Made by a program: the position numbers and the translations under genes
Origin: Thermococcales archaeon 44_46
GTDB lineage: Archaea; Methanobacteriota_B; Thermococci; Thermococcales; Thermococcaceae
Direction: 5' to 3'
Assembly: GCA_001507935.1 (NCBI GenBank)
Contig: LGET01000017.1
Coordinates: 1 to 14,458, forward strand
DNA length: 14,458 nucleotides
Notes under the pieces: generated by a model
What the model was told of the DNA's origin: nothing
Database searches by the model: none
What the model saw: only the letters and a program-made list of their open reading frames with translations
Shown here: positions 1-6,968 of the stretch, one piece after another
Layout: each line of letters starts with the position of its first letter
Numbering within the stretch: position 1 is the stretch's first letter

Positions 1-38
1 AAGCTAAAGACAAGAAATTGACACAAAGATGCAAAAAA

Positions 39-49
39 CTTAATATACC
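39..49 (+). promoter_or_regulatory. TATA-like promoter of the mobA-like gene
   Basis: An A/T-rich box (CTTAATATACC) lies about 30-40 bp before the ATG at 80. This is the usual placement of an archaeal TATA element, with transcription expected to start near 68-72 and leave a very short leader. No clear Shine-Dalgarno sequence is seen before the ATG. Confidence 0.5.
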
Positions 50-79
50 TCAGCCCTTACCCCTCACAAGGAATCCAAG

Positions 80-667
80 ATGATTGCCGCTGTGCTCGCC
101 GGAGGAAAAGCAAAGCGTTTTGGAGAGGAGAAGTTGCTTTACAGGGTTAGTGGAAAGCCTTTGATACTCCACGCCATAGAAAACGTTCTTAAAGCAGAGA
201 GAATAGACGAAGCAGTGATAGTAGCTTCAAGAGAGAAAAAAGAGGTCTTTGAAGGGCTTGGCTTCGAGGTCATCGTTGACGAACTTGAGATAGGCCCAAT
301 TGGAGGGCTCTACACCGCTCTAAGGGAGCTGGGTGATGTTTTTGTAATAGCCGGAGACATGCCCGCTATAAAGCCCGAATTCGTTGACTACATCATGGCG
401 AAGTTCTGCAAGCTCAAACCCTCAGTCTGCGTCCCAAAATGGAAAAACGGCTATCTCGAGCCCCTCCATGCGGCATATTCGAAAACCTTCTTGGGGATAC
501 TGGAGAAGCAGATAGCCAGAGGAAGGTACATGCTCAATGAAGCAATAAGGCTCTGCAATCCCTGCTACATAGAGATAGAATCCCTCCCCGAAGAATGGCG
601 TGAGAGCTTCTTTAACATAAACACCAAAAGAGATTTAAAAAAGATTAAAGGCTTTTCGAGAGTATAA
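80..667 (+). CDS. mobA: MobA-like molybdenum/tungsten cofactor guanylyltransferase
   Basis: Predicted cytoplasmic nucleotidyltransferase of 195 residues that would attach GMP from GTP to molybdopterin (or its tungsten form) to give the dinucleotide cofactor. The N-terminus carries the family nucleotide-binding signature LAGG at residues 6-9 with Arg13 and Lys18. GPIGG follows at 72-76, and AGDMP at 91-95 supplies the metal-binding Asp93. A later EPLHAAY matches the MobA conserved block, and the length is normal for the family. In Thermococcales, aldehyde ferredoxin oxidoreductases use a bis-pterin without nucleotide, so formate dehydrogenase-type enzymes are the likelier clients (inference). 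No other cofactor genes are in the window. It overlaps tail to tail with the GNAT gene by about 23 bp. A related NTP-transferase with another substrate cannot be excluded. Confidence 0.85.
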   Translation: MIAAVLAGGKAKRFGEEKLLYRVSGKPLILHAIENVLKAERIDEAVIVASREKKEVFEGLGFEVIVDELEIGPIGGLYTALRELGDVFVIAGDMPAIKPEFVDYIMAKFCKLKPSVCVPKWKNGYLEPLHAAYSKTFLGILEKQIARGRYMLNEAIRLCNPCYIEIESLPEEWRESFFNINTKRDLKKIKGFSRV

Positions 668-1538
668 TAACGCTGTCAAGCACTCTCGGCTTAAACTTCT
701 CCACAAGTTCTTTTTCAATTATCGTGCGGAGCTTTTTGAAGCCAAGCTCCTTTGCTCTGGCAAGCAGAAGAGAAATGTCTTCCTTTCTTCCCCACAAGTA
801 GCCTGTAACAACAGAGCTATCGTAATAGGCCTCCTCGAGAACATAATAAGATTTCCCCAGCTTTCCACTTTCAAAATAAACCCTATCATCTATCCCGGCT
901 ATTTTATCTCTGAAAGCCACGAACCAGTGGTGGTAGGAGCTTTGAAACTTTCCCGCGACCATTTCTAGACCCCTAACATCTCCCCATGAGAATTCAAACA
1001 CCTCCGGCTTTGTCTCACTACCGGGAAAAGAGCTCAAGTCAAATTCCACAAAGCCCGCACTGTAAAGGACATCTCTTATGCCGAGCTTTTCGTAGAAGCC
1101 GATTGCCGATTTTTCCGGGGTTACCGTAACCAGCTCACAGCCTTTCTCACGGGCCAACTCTTTGACAAATCCAACGATAGCTCTGCCAACGCCTTTCCCC
1201 CTGAAGTTTTTATGCACCTCAAGTACGTCTATGTGGGCAATTTTTCTAATTTTGCTCTCTATGGGCTCTTCACTGATCAGGACTTCGCCGTTTCCTATTA
1301 TCTCCCCGTTTTCCTCCGCAACTATAGGAAACTGCCCCTCTAAAAGGAGGTTGTTCATGTGTATTGCACAGGTTTCGATGCTCATCCAGGGGCCGCCGTG
1401 GAGATAACGTTCCTCTATGCTAAGCTCTTCATAAGGAACATCTCTCCCTTCACTCTTCTTTATCCACCTTTCAACTCCGGAACAGTGAAGCTTAACTATG
1501 CCTTCGCAGTCGTCAAGTGTTGCTAGCCTTACCTTCAT
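645..1538 (-). CDS. GNAT-family N-acetyltransferase with C-terminal extension
   Basis: A 297-residue protein whose first ~165 residues form a GNAT fold that uses acetyl-CoA to acetylate an amine; the substrate is unknown. Motif A, the acetyl-CoA pyrophosphate loop, is RGKGVGRA at residues 113-120 after the strand IDVLEV. The motif B-like segment SAIGFYEKLGI lies near 144-154. Residues ~170-297 form a second alpha/beta region without an obvious acetyl-CoA loop, perhaps a degenerate second GNAT repeat or a substrate domain (inference). The ATG at 1538 is preceded by GGTGA about 5 nt upstream (plus-strand 1543-1547), which fixes the start. It sits 24 bp downstream of the TPR gene, too close for its own promoter, so the two are probably one operon. 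Confidence 0.85.
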   Translation of the reverse strand: MKVRLATLDDCEGIVKLHCSGVERWIKKSEGRDVPYEELSIEERYLHGGPWMSIETCAIHMNNLLLEGQFPIVAEENGEIIGNGEVLISEEPIESKIRKIAHIDVLEVHKNFRGKGVGRAIVGFVKELAREKGCELVTVTPEKSAIGFYEKLGIRDVLYSAGFVEFDLSSFPGSETKPEVFEFSWGDVRGLEMVAGKFQSSYHHWFVAFRDKIAGIDDRVYFESGKLGKSYYVLEEAYYDSSVVTGYLWGRKEDISLLLARAKELGFKKLRTIIEKELVEKFKPRVLDSVIILSKSL

Positions 1539-1562
1539 AAAATCACCAAAAAAGATGAAAAA

Positions 1563-2519
1563 TTAAAGCTCCGCCTCGCTTAGGAATTCCAGAAGATCCA
1601 AAAGTCTCCTATCTTTTATTTTGGTTATGTACTCACTAACCTCCTCCCTTCCGATCTTGCCGTCCTTGTATAGAGCAACGGCTTTCACTCCTTCAAAGAA
1701 CTCCTTCATTTCCGGGAATGCTCTGGCAAACATGTCTATGTTGTTGTAAATCTCCTCAAACCTGTCTTCCAGCATCATCTGCCACACTACATCAATCAGG
1801 GCATCAAATGCAACGTCAAAGTACTCGCTACCCCTTCCACAGAGCATTGCATAGAGGCATTCATGCAGGGCCGCTTCGTAGTTATCCTCATCTTCAAATA
1901 TCTCCTCAAAGACAAGGTGTATCTGAGATTTTAACCTGTCGTCTAGGTTTTGTGAAAGAAGCTCGGCAAGTTCAGCCTTCGCCTTTGCTGTCTCTCCCAT
2001 CTCAAAGGTTATGTAAGCTTTGTAAATCCTTATTTGCTTAACGTCCTCTTCTTTTCCAAGCTCCTCCAGGGCTTTTTCTGCCTTGTCCATTAGCTCTAAT
2101 GCTTTTTCATACTCTAACAGCTCTTCATGGATAAGTCCCATGTTGTAGTAAATCCTAGCGATATTTTCCAAGTTACCTTTCTCGGTTTCCTCTTCGAGCA
2201 GCCCTCTGTAGAGGTCAAGTGATTTCTCTAATTCACCCAGAAGGTAATAAAGGTCTGCAAGGTGGTATTTGGCCTCAAAGCTGTCTTCCTCTTCAGCAAG
2301 CTTTTCGAACTCCTCAACCTTATCGACACCCAAGAACTCCAAGAAGTAATATACAACAAGCTTATACAGCTCGTAGTCTTTGCACTCCAGGGCGAGCTTT
2401 TCAACCTTTTCAAGAACCTCTCGCAGGTCTTCTTCACTCAGCTCGTCAATTTTGTAATAAAGCAAGCTTGCTAGCTTTTTACAGTCTTTCTCCTGAATTG
2501 CCTTAAGTAGTTCCTCCAT
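1563..2519 (-). CDS. TPR-repeat protein, function unknown
   Basis: A strongly acidic, all-helical protein of 317 residues. Tetratricopeptide-like helix pairs are visible at about residues 83-110 (AKYHLADLYYLLGELEKSLD), 121-155 (ARIYYNMGLIHEELLEYEKA) and 163-190. The N- and C-terminal parts are helical without clear repeats. There is no signal peptide or membrane segment, so it is probably a cytoplasmic protein-protein scaffold; the partner is unknown. The frame is open 17 codons further up, to 2570, but the ATG at 2519 is preferred. It has a strong GAGGTG ribosome binding site 6 nt upstream, and the longer start would lie upstream of the TATA-like box at 2553-2564. The GNAT acetyltransferase follows 24 bp downstream and could act on it or on its partner (speculation). 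Confidence 0.85.
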   Translation of the reverse strand: MEELLKAIQEKDCKKLASLLYYKIDELSEEDLREVLEKVEKLALECKDYELYKLVVYYFLEFLGVDKVEEFEKLAEEEDSFEAKYHLADLYYLLGELEKSLDLYRGLLEEETEKGNLENIARIYYNMGLIHEELLEYEKALELMDKAEKALEELGKEEDVKQIRIYKAYITFEMGETAKAKAELAELLSQNLDDRLKSQIHLVFEEIFEDEDNYEAALHECLYAMLCGRGSEYFDVAFDALIDVVWQMMLEDRFEEIYNNIDMFARAFPEMKEFFEGVKAVALYKDGKIGREEVSEYITKIKDRRLLDLLEFLSEAEL

Positions 2520-2552
2520 ATTAATACACCTCAAGGAAATTACGCCATGGAA

Positions 2553-2564
2553 CCTTTTAACTTT
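2553..2564 (-). promoter_or_regulatory. Promoter of the TPR-GNAT unit
   Basis: Read on the minus strand the box is AAAGTTAAAAGG, about 34-45 bp before the ATG at 2519. Transcription would start near 2533, which excludes the upstream in-frame start at 2570. It forms a divergent promoter region with the box at 2623-2633. Confidence 0.55.
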
Positions 2565-2622
2565 ACGCATGTTCCCATTTTGTTTTGTCAGAACCGTCCA
2601 AGGTTTTGCAGAAGACTTATGA

Positions 2623-2633
2623 GGATTAAAACC
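2623..2633 (+). promoter_or_regulatory. Promoter of the exported protein gene
   Basis: GGATTAAAACC lies about 45-55 bp before the ATG at 2678, giving an expected transcription start near 2655. A GGTGAG ribosome binding site follows at 2663-2668. Confidence 0.5.
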
Positions 2634-2677
2634 CTATCGCCCAATGCAAAATTCAACTCTCCGGTGAGGGATTGAAG

Positions 2678-3925
2678 ATGAAGAAATTCCTAAGCTTGAT
2701 TTTTATCCTCCTGCTCTTTTATCCTGCTCAGGTTGAGGGAATTGAGCGTTTGAAAGTTATTGAAGGAGAATTCACAAATCCCCTCCACGCGGAGGTACCA
2801 CCGGAGTACAGAGCCGAATGGGTTGATTTCATCTTCTTGTCCAATGAAAGTTGCAATGTCTCGGCGAGCTATAGAGTTTACCGGTATGGAGAGGTTGTAA
2901 AAGAGGGGTCTGCAAAAATCGAGTGGATTGGGGGAACTCTGTACATAACAGTCCCACTAAAGCTTTATGATAGGTTCATTGTTTATCTCTCTCCAAACTT
3001 TTCCTGTGAGGTAATGCCTGCAGGTTATAGAATTAATGCGGTACTTGACCCCTATAGGCTTAGAGACCTCAGCGCTAAGGTCGGAAATGTGATTGAGCTG
3101 CGATGGAAGGGCACCGCATCCAAAAACTCTTCCTCGAAACTAAGGTTCAATGCCTCAGGGACGCTTTTAGGAATCGAGGTAAAGCTCTACAACTACAAAG
3201 GAAAGGAGGTTTCGGGAATATTAGAATGGGAGAATGGGACAAAAAACTTCACAGTGCCAGTAAAGGAGGGCTGGGCATGGGTACCGGGTGGAGACATAAA
3301 TGGGGAGGTAGCGCTAACTTTAAACATCCCACCCGGAACTGGAGTAAGTGCAACCGCTTATTATGCTCGAGAAAGGGAGCAAATTAACGGAGATCTCTTG
3401 ATTAAAGACGAACGGGGTTACACATATCTTGATTATCCTCTTGGCGCTATGTTGTGGGACGGAGGAGATATTGAGGCATGGTTTGAAGTAAAAGGTGAAG
3501 GAGAAGTGTTAGTTTTCGACTTTGGCAACGAGAAGGCATCAAGAATATCAATAAAACGTAATGAAGTCTGTGCCGAGCTATACACACTATATTATGGCAA
3601 AAAGAAGCATTGCTCCCTGCTCCCAATGAAGAAAATACACAATTTAAAGGTATCCTTGATTAGAGTCCCCGATGGAAGGAGATTCCTGCAGATTAAGGTT
3701 GATGGAGCTACCTTCAGCGAGATGGTAAACTCCCCAGTTGGGTTCTTGTATTTTGGAAATAATATTTCCCTGATAAGTCTTGATGCATCCCTATACAGAA
3801 ATCCCGACTACTATGTGGTGCTACCGAGTGAAAGAAAAGCAGATATTGCCCTCGGGATTTCAACATTGGCACTGGTACTTGCCATAGCATTGTGGATACG
3901 TGAGAAAAGGAAGCAAGCATTATGA
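2678..3925 (+). CDS. Exported, C-terminally anchored protein of unknown function
   Basis: A 415-residue protein that I cannot assign to a named family. Residues 1-21 form a signal peptide (two Lys, then a Leu/Ile/Phe-rich core). Residues ~389-406 form a single membrane helix followed by the basic tail REKRK, so the bulk should sit outside the cell, anchored at the C-terminus. The ectodomain looks beta-rich, with many N-glycosylation sequons (for example NES and NVS near 57-62). It has four cysteines at 59, 110, 298 and 312, whose spacing suggests two disulfides, 59-110 and 298-312 (inference). The middle segment, residues ~245-370, has the feel of a LamG/concanavalin-like sandwich, but this is only an impression. 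The ATG at 2678 is chosen over an in-frame TTG at 2672 because GGTGAG at 2663-2668 is spaced correctly for it. The 3' end contains the ribonuclease Z promoter. Confidence 0.8.
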   Translation: MKKFLSLIFILLLFYPAQVEGIERLKVIEGEFTNPLHAEVPPEYRAEWVDFIFLSNESCNVSASYRVYRYGEVVKEGSAKIEWIGGTLYITVPLKLYDRFIVYLSPNFSCEVMPAGYRINAVLDPYRLRDLSAKVGNVIELRWKGTASKNSSSKLRFNASGTLLGIEVKLYNYKGKEVSGILEWENGTKNFTVPVKEGWAWVPGGDINGEVALTLNIPPGTGVSATAYYAREREQINGDLLIKDERGYTYLDYPLGAMLWDGGDIEAWFEVKGEGEVLVFDFGNEKASRISIKRNEVCAELYTLYYGKKKHCSLLPMKKIHNLKVSLIRVPDGRRFLQIKVDGATFSEMVNSPVGFLYFGNNISLISLDASLYRNPDYYVVLPSERKADIALGISTLALVLAIALWIREKRKQAL

Positions 3926-3930
3926 GAATA

Positions 3931-3940
3931 CCTTTTAAAC
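3931..3940 (+). promoter_or_regulatory. Promoter of the ribonuclease Z gene
   Basis: CCTTTTAAAC lies about 21-30 bp before the ATG at 3961, so the transcript should begin almost at that codon. No ribosome binding site precedes 3961, which fits a leaderless or near-leaderless mRNA. The box begins 6 nt after the stop of the exported protein gene. Confidence 0.5.
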
Positions 3941-3960
3941 TCTTCCGCCAATCACAAATC

Positions 3961-4881
3961 ATGCTTGAAGTTATTTTCCTCGGCACTGGTGGCATAATGC
4001 CCAATAAAGAAAGAAACGTGCCCTCTATAGCGTTGAGATACAACGGGGAGATTATCCTCTGGGACGTTGGCGAAGGCACTCTAAGGCAACTGAACATAGC
4101 CAAACTAAGCCCCATGAAGATTGAGAAAATTTTCATAACCCATTTTCATGGCGATCACTATCTCGGTCTGATGAGCCTTATTCAAACAATGACTCTCTGG
4201 AACAGGGAAAAGCCCCTTCACATTTATGGACCGAAGTATACCTTTGAGTTCGTTCAAAACTACCTGAAAAGTGGATTTTTCAGGCCAAGCTTTGACATAC
4301 ACATTCACGAGCTCGGGGAAGCGAGGCTGAAGTTTGAAAACTACGAGATATGGAGCTTCAAAGTCGAGCATGGTGTTCCAGCACTGGGCTACGTTTTCAA
4401 GGAGAAAAACAAAAGAGGAAGCTTCGACCTCGATAAAATCAGAGAGCTCGGCCTAAAGCCCGACCCCTGGATGAAAGAGCTTGAGACAAAAGGAAAGGTC
4501 GAAATCGAGGGGAAGGTTATCCACCTTGAAGATGTGACTGGAAGTCCCAAGAGAGGGGTGAAAGTTGTTTATACCGGCGATACCGAGCCCTGCGAGAGAG
4601 TGAAGCTCTTTTCTGAAAAGGCGGATGTTTTAATTCACGAGGCAACCTACCTCAGCGAAGAGGATAGGGGAGAAAGTTATCACTCAACGGTTTCGGAGGC
4701 CTGCAAAACCGCAGAAAAAGCAAAAGCCAAACTCCTTGCTCTCTTTCACAGAGCCCCCAGATACACGTACGAGGAATACAAGGAAGGAGCGAAAAAACTC
4801 TGCGGGCTTAGATTTATAATACCCAAAGACTTCGATGTTCTTAGGGTCGGTGAAGAGTATGAGCTATCTTCGCTACGTTAA
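3961..4881 (+). CDS. rnz: Ribonuclease Z (tRNA 3' endonuclease)
   Basis: A zinc-dependent endonuclease of the metallo-beta-lactamase fold that removes the 3' trailer from precursor tRNAs; 306 residues, the usual short-form length. The metal site is complete: HFHGDH at 61-66, His137 in EHGVP, Asp207 in YTGD, and a late His263 in LFHRAP. The exosite arm that grips the tRNA elbow falls at about residues 150-190. The frame is open from an ATG at 3922 that overlaps the previous stop. However, the family N-terminus is the LEVIFLGTGG strand, matched by the ATG at 3961, and the promoter box lies between the two starts. The TraB-family gene begins inside its last codons, so the two are probably co-transcribed. 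Confidence 0.95.
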   Translation: MLEVIFLGTGGIMPNKERNVPSIALRYNGEIILWDVGEGTLRQLNIAKLSPMKIEKIFITHFHGDHYLGLMSLIQTMTLWNREKPLHIYGPKYTFEFVQNYLKSGFFRPSFDIHIHELGEARLKFENYEIWSFKVEHGVPALGYVFKEKNKRGSFDLDKIRELGLKPDPWMKELETKGKVEIEGKVIHLEDVTGSPKRGVKVVYTGDTEPCERVKLFSEKADVLIHEATYLSEEDRGESYHSTVSEACKTAEKAKAKLLALFHRAPRYTYEEYKEGAKKLCGLRFIIPKDFDVLRVGEEYELSSLR

Positions 4882-5527
4882 GATAATAGGGACGATGCAT
4901 GTTTCTCCAAAAAGCAGAAGGGATGTTAGGGAATTTATACTAAGAGAAAAGCCCGATGCAATTGCTATAGAACTTGATAGGCAAAGGTTTTATGCCCTTC
5001 AATCTCCAAAGCGGCTGACATTTCAAGAAGCGGTAAAGCTCGGAAAGAAAGCCATTTTGGGATACATCCTCATGAAAGTTGAGGAAAAGATTGGAGAAGA
5101 ATTCGGCATGAAGCCCGGAGGAGAAATGATAGAGGCAATTCAGACGGCATATCTCCTCGGAGTTCCACTGTATTTAATCGACGAAGACATCCAAAGTATT
5201 ATGGGAAAGCTTCTCAGAGCACCTTTGAGAGAGAAGATACTCCTCCTGCTCGAGAGTTCTCTTGTTTTTCTCCCAATTGCACCCGGAGCAGAAAGCCAAG
5301 AGGATATAATGGAGAGCTATAAGGTGATGATGCATCGCTTTAGAATCCGCTATCCCTACATTTTTAGGGTTCTCGTGGAGGAAAGAAACGAGATAATGGC
5401 AAAGAACCTGAAGGCAATTGTTGACGAGCTCAAGAGGAGAGGAGTCAAAAAGCCAAAAGTAGTAGCAGTGGTGGGTCTTGGACACAAAAAGGGCATAGAA
5501 AAGCTTTTGAATTCTTACAAAGAATAG
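4859..5527 (+). CDS. TraB/PrgY-family protein
   Basis: A 222-residue member of the TraB/PrgY (pheromone shutdown) family, whose fold relates to the EreA/ChaN and Tiki proteases; the archaeal substrate is unknown. The family signature is present: GTMHVSPKS at 11-19, ELD at 38-40, the VEERNEIMA block at 173-181, and GLGHKKGI at 206-213 with its conserved His. Many members continue with C-terminal membrane helices, but this one ends shortly after the GxGH block. It may act as a soluble protein, although a hydrophobic stretch lies near residues 127-142. The ATG at 4859 has GGTGA 5 nt upstream (4849-4853) and overlaps the rnz stop by 23 bp, which indicates translational coupling. An in-frame ATG at 4835 lacks such a site. 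Confidence 0.85.
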   Translation: MSYLRYVKIIGTMHVSPKSRRDVREFILREKPDAIAIELDRQRFYALQSPKRLTFQEAVKLGKKAILGYILMKVEEKIGEEFGMKPGGEMIEAIQTAYLLGVPLYLIDEDIQSIMGKLLRAPLREKILLLLESSLVFLPIAPGAESQEDIMESYKVMMHRFRIRYPYIFRVLVEERNEIMAKNLKAIVDELKRRGVKKPKVVAVVGLGHKKGIEKLLNSYKE

Positions 5528-5532
5528 AAGGA

Positions 5533-5541
5533 CTTTTATAC
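5533..5541 (+). promoter_or_regulatory. Promoter of the zinc-ribbon gene
   Basis: CTTTTATAC lies about 30-38 bp before the ATG at 5571, in the 43-bp gap after the TraB-family gene. The small gene may therefore have its own promoter as well as read-through from upstream. Confidence 0.45.
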
Positions 5542-5570
5542 AATGAAGTAGAACCACATTGGGTGATGTT

Positions 5571-5747
5571 ATGGAAAGACAGCACTTAAAATGTCCCCTC
5601 TGTGGGGGAACAAGCTTTAAGGTTGAAGAAGGAAAGCTGGACAGCAAGTGGGGTTTTACGGCACATAAGGTAAAGATAGTGATATGTGAAAACTGCGGTT
5701 ATGTTATGATGTTCTACAAAGGAAGAACGATATGGGACTTTGATTAG
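5571..5747 (+). CDS. Small zinc-ribbon protein, probable nucleic-acid binding
   Basis: A 58-residue protein with two CxxC knuckles, CPLC near residue 8 and CENC near residue 40, each followed by Gly and set in short beta strands. This is a rubredoxin-like zinc ribbon of the kind annotated in archaea as nucleic-acid binding. It is cytoplasmic, with no partner evident. GGGTGAT at 5561-5567 (plus the preceding T) is spaced correctly for the ATG at 5571, so the upstream in-frame TTG at 5559 is not used. It is followed by a T-rich stretch at about 5768-5790 that could end transcription. Confidence 0.8.
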   Translation: MERQHLKCPLCGGTSFKVEEGKLDSKWGFTAHKVKIVICENCGYVMMFYKGRTIWDFD

Positions 5748-5819
5748 CTCCATAATCCCCTAGCTCTATTGCTTTTAACTTTTGGTTTTCAGAAATAGAG
5801 AATAAAATTCATTAAAGAG

Positions 5820-6230
5820 ACTGGGCTAGCAAGCAGTATTCCCTTCTCGAATGCGTTTTCTCCAAGTCAGAGTCTAATGCATGGGCCGCTCTGTCTTTAA
5901 CTTTCACCTGTAACCATAAGCCACCTTTACATCCGATGTCTATGCTTTTCAGCGATGTTGGTTCGGTAATTATTGCATAATCCGCCGTAACAAGGTTTTC
6001 CTTCAAGAGATATTTCCTCATCTGGAACTAACGACGCATTAACTCCAACATCCAAGCTGTCTTCAAACTCGCTGAGAATCCTCAACGTACCAATAATGCT
6101 CGCAATGCCTCCCTTCATATCGCTTGCTCCCCTGCCGTATAACTTCCCGTCTATGATTTTCTCTGAGAACGGGCCAAACTGCCAGCCTTCACCTGCGGGA
6201 ACTACATCATAATGTCCGTTAATAACGACT
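5820..6230 (-). pseudogene. Remnant of an M20 metallopeptidase (ArgE/DapE family)
   Basis: The central part of an M20 deacylase/peptidase is readable on the minus strand but broken. One frame (to about 6010) gives the zinc-ligand motif GHYDVV, the metal-bridging Asp in [10 protein letters not shown], and the catalytic VPDEE. The sequence then continues only in another frame (from about 6020 leftward) as [18 protein letters not shown] and IGCKGG, implying a small deletion right after the catalytic Glu. A second shift near 5861-5863 moves the family block ENAFEKGILLAS into a third phase. The N-terminal strands, and the C-terminal half with the last zinc ligand, are missing. It cannot be active. 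It was probably the downstream partner of the YfcC transporter remnant. Confidence 0.85.
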
Positions 6231-6555
6231 CCACACGTTGGATAGATGATGTTAGTTATTCCATCACCGAACTGGAATGCAAGTACTGCAACTTGTCTTG
6301 TGATACCAACCACATCAGCCAGTGGAACCATTATAGGCATCGTAGCCACTGCTTGCCCGCTCCCTGAGCAGATAAGGAAGTCAACTAAAGTCTGCACAAA
6401 AAACATTCCTACGCCTATTAAGCAGCGCCAAGGAGGGATATCGAGATACCCACAACCCTGTCGTATCCCATGGCAACTGCAAGCCCAATCATCAAAGGCA
6501 CAAAGGCATGTCCGAACATCATGCGGAGGTATATAACACCAAAGTATCTGTTACA
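6231..6555 (-). pseudogene. Remnant of a YfcC-type transporter
   Basis: Two separated pieces of a YfcC-family (C4-dicarboxylate anaerobic carrier superfamily) membrane transporter can be read. The first, 6418-6537, gives a mid-protein helix ending [12 protein letters not shown] and then a stop. The second, about 6231-6415, is a different frame and gives the C-terminal signature [19 protein letters not shown] with [11 protein letters not shown]. Between these the family normally has well over a hundred residues, so an internal deletion with a frameshift has occurred. The N-terminal part is not recognisable upstream. After the TN-IIYPTCG segment the frame runs directly into the M20 remnant, so the true C-terminus is also gone. 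Such transporters often sit beside M20 deacylases, which fits loss of a linked uptake/hydrolysis pair. Confidence 0.8.
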
Positions 6556-6746
6556 GCACTCACCTCAATGTTTACACTTAGTGTTGGACAATGAAAATAA
6601 CGACAACTGGGTCTACTGTCCATACATATGAAGTCTCGGGAACTGTAAACTCGACCCTAAATCGTACAAAAATATCTATCTTTTCCTATTTCTAACGTTC
6701 TGACTCCATTGAATATGTTGCCCTAGAAGTCCTAACTTCCCTAAAC
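6556..6746. other. Non-coding or decayed stretch between pseudogenes and the KH-like gene
   Basis: No convincing gene is seen. A short open stretch on the minus strand (6578-6676) encodes about 30 residues ending VDPVVVIFIVQH, with stops on both sides. It may be an unrecognisable remnant of the 5' part of the decayed transporter region. The right edge is the KH gene promoter. Confidence 0.4.
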
Positions 6747-6754
6747 TTTATATT
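6747..6754 (+). promoter_or_regulatory. Promoter of the KH-like/S2P gene pair
   Basis: TTTATATT, preceded by a possible BRE (CTAAAC), lies 32-39 bp before the ATG at 6786. It is a well-placed archaeal promoter box. Confidence 0.6.
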
Positions 6755-6785
6755 CCCTCTTTTCACATTTCTTCGGGGGTTGGAA

Positions 6786-6965
6786 ATGAGGGAAGAACTG
6801 AAGCGCATGCTTAAGGTTGAAATTCTCGATATCGAGTACGAAGGAGACAAATTAATCGTCTACGTCCCTAAAGATCGGGTAAAAATAGCTGTAGGGAGTG
6901 GAGGGAGCGCTGTAAAGGCAGCAGAACTTGTGCTTGGCAAGAAGATTGAGATTAGAGGTAGATGA
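6786..6965 (+). CDS. Small KH-like (NusA-type) RNA-binding protein
   Basis: A 59-residue protein consisting essentially of one KH-like unit. It has an N-terminal helix and strand, a strand LIVYVP, then the helix-turn motif VKIAVGSGGSAVKAAELVLG, in which GSGG takes the place of the KH GxxG loop that contacts single-stranded nucleic acid. A final strand KKIEIRG completes it. This resembles the KH units of NusA-like archaeal proteins but without any partner domain, so it probably binds RNA alone or as an oligomer (inference). The ATG at 6786 is preferred to the in-frame TTG at 6780 because the G-rich ribosome binding site at 6775-6779 is properly spaced only for the former. It lies 3 nt before the membrane protease gene. 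Confidence 0.75.
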   Translation: MREELKRMLKVEILDIEYEGDKLIVYVPKDRVKIAVGSGGSAVKAAELVLGKKIEIRGR

Positions 6966-6968
6966 GCA

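Noticed and set aside
51..61. CAGCCCTTACC shared with the tRNA trailer stem-loop on the opposite strand
   Set aside because: An 11-base match is expected many times by chance in a 14-kb window, and the first copy has no matching hairpin.
2219..2506. Open frames on the plus strand opposite the TPR gene
   Set aside because: They have no recognisable domain and no promoter or ribosome binding site. The minus-strand TPR protein explains the region.
6246..6536. Plus-strand open frame across the transporter remnant
   Set aside because: Its translation looks like no protein, while the minus strand gives unmistakable YfcC signatures.
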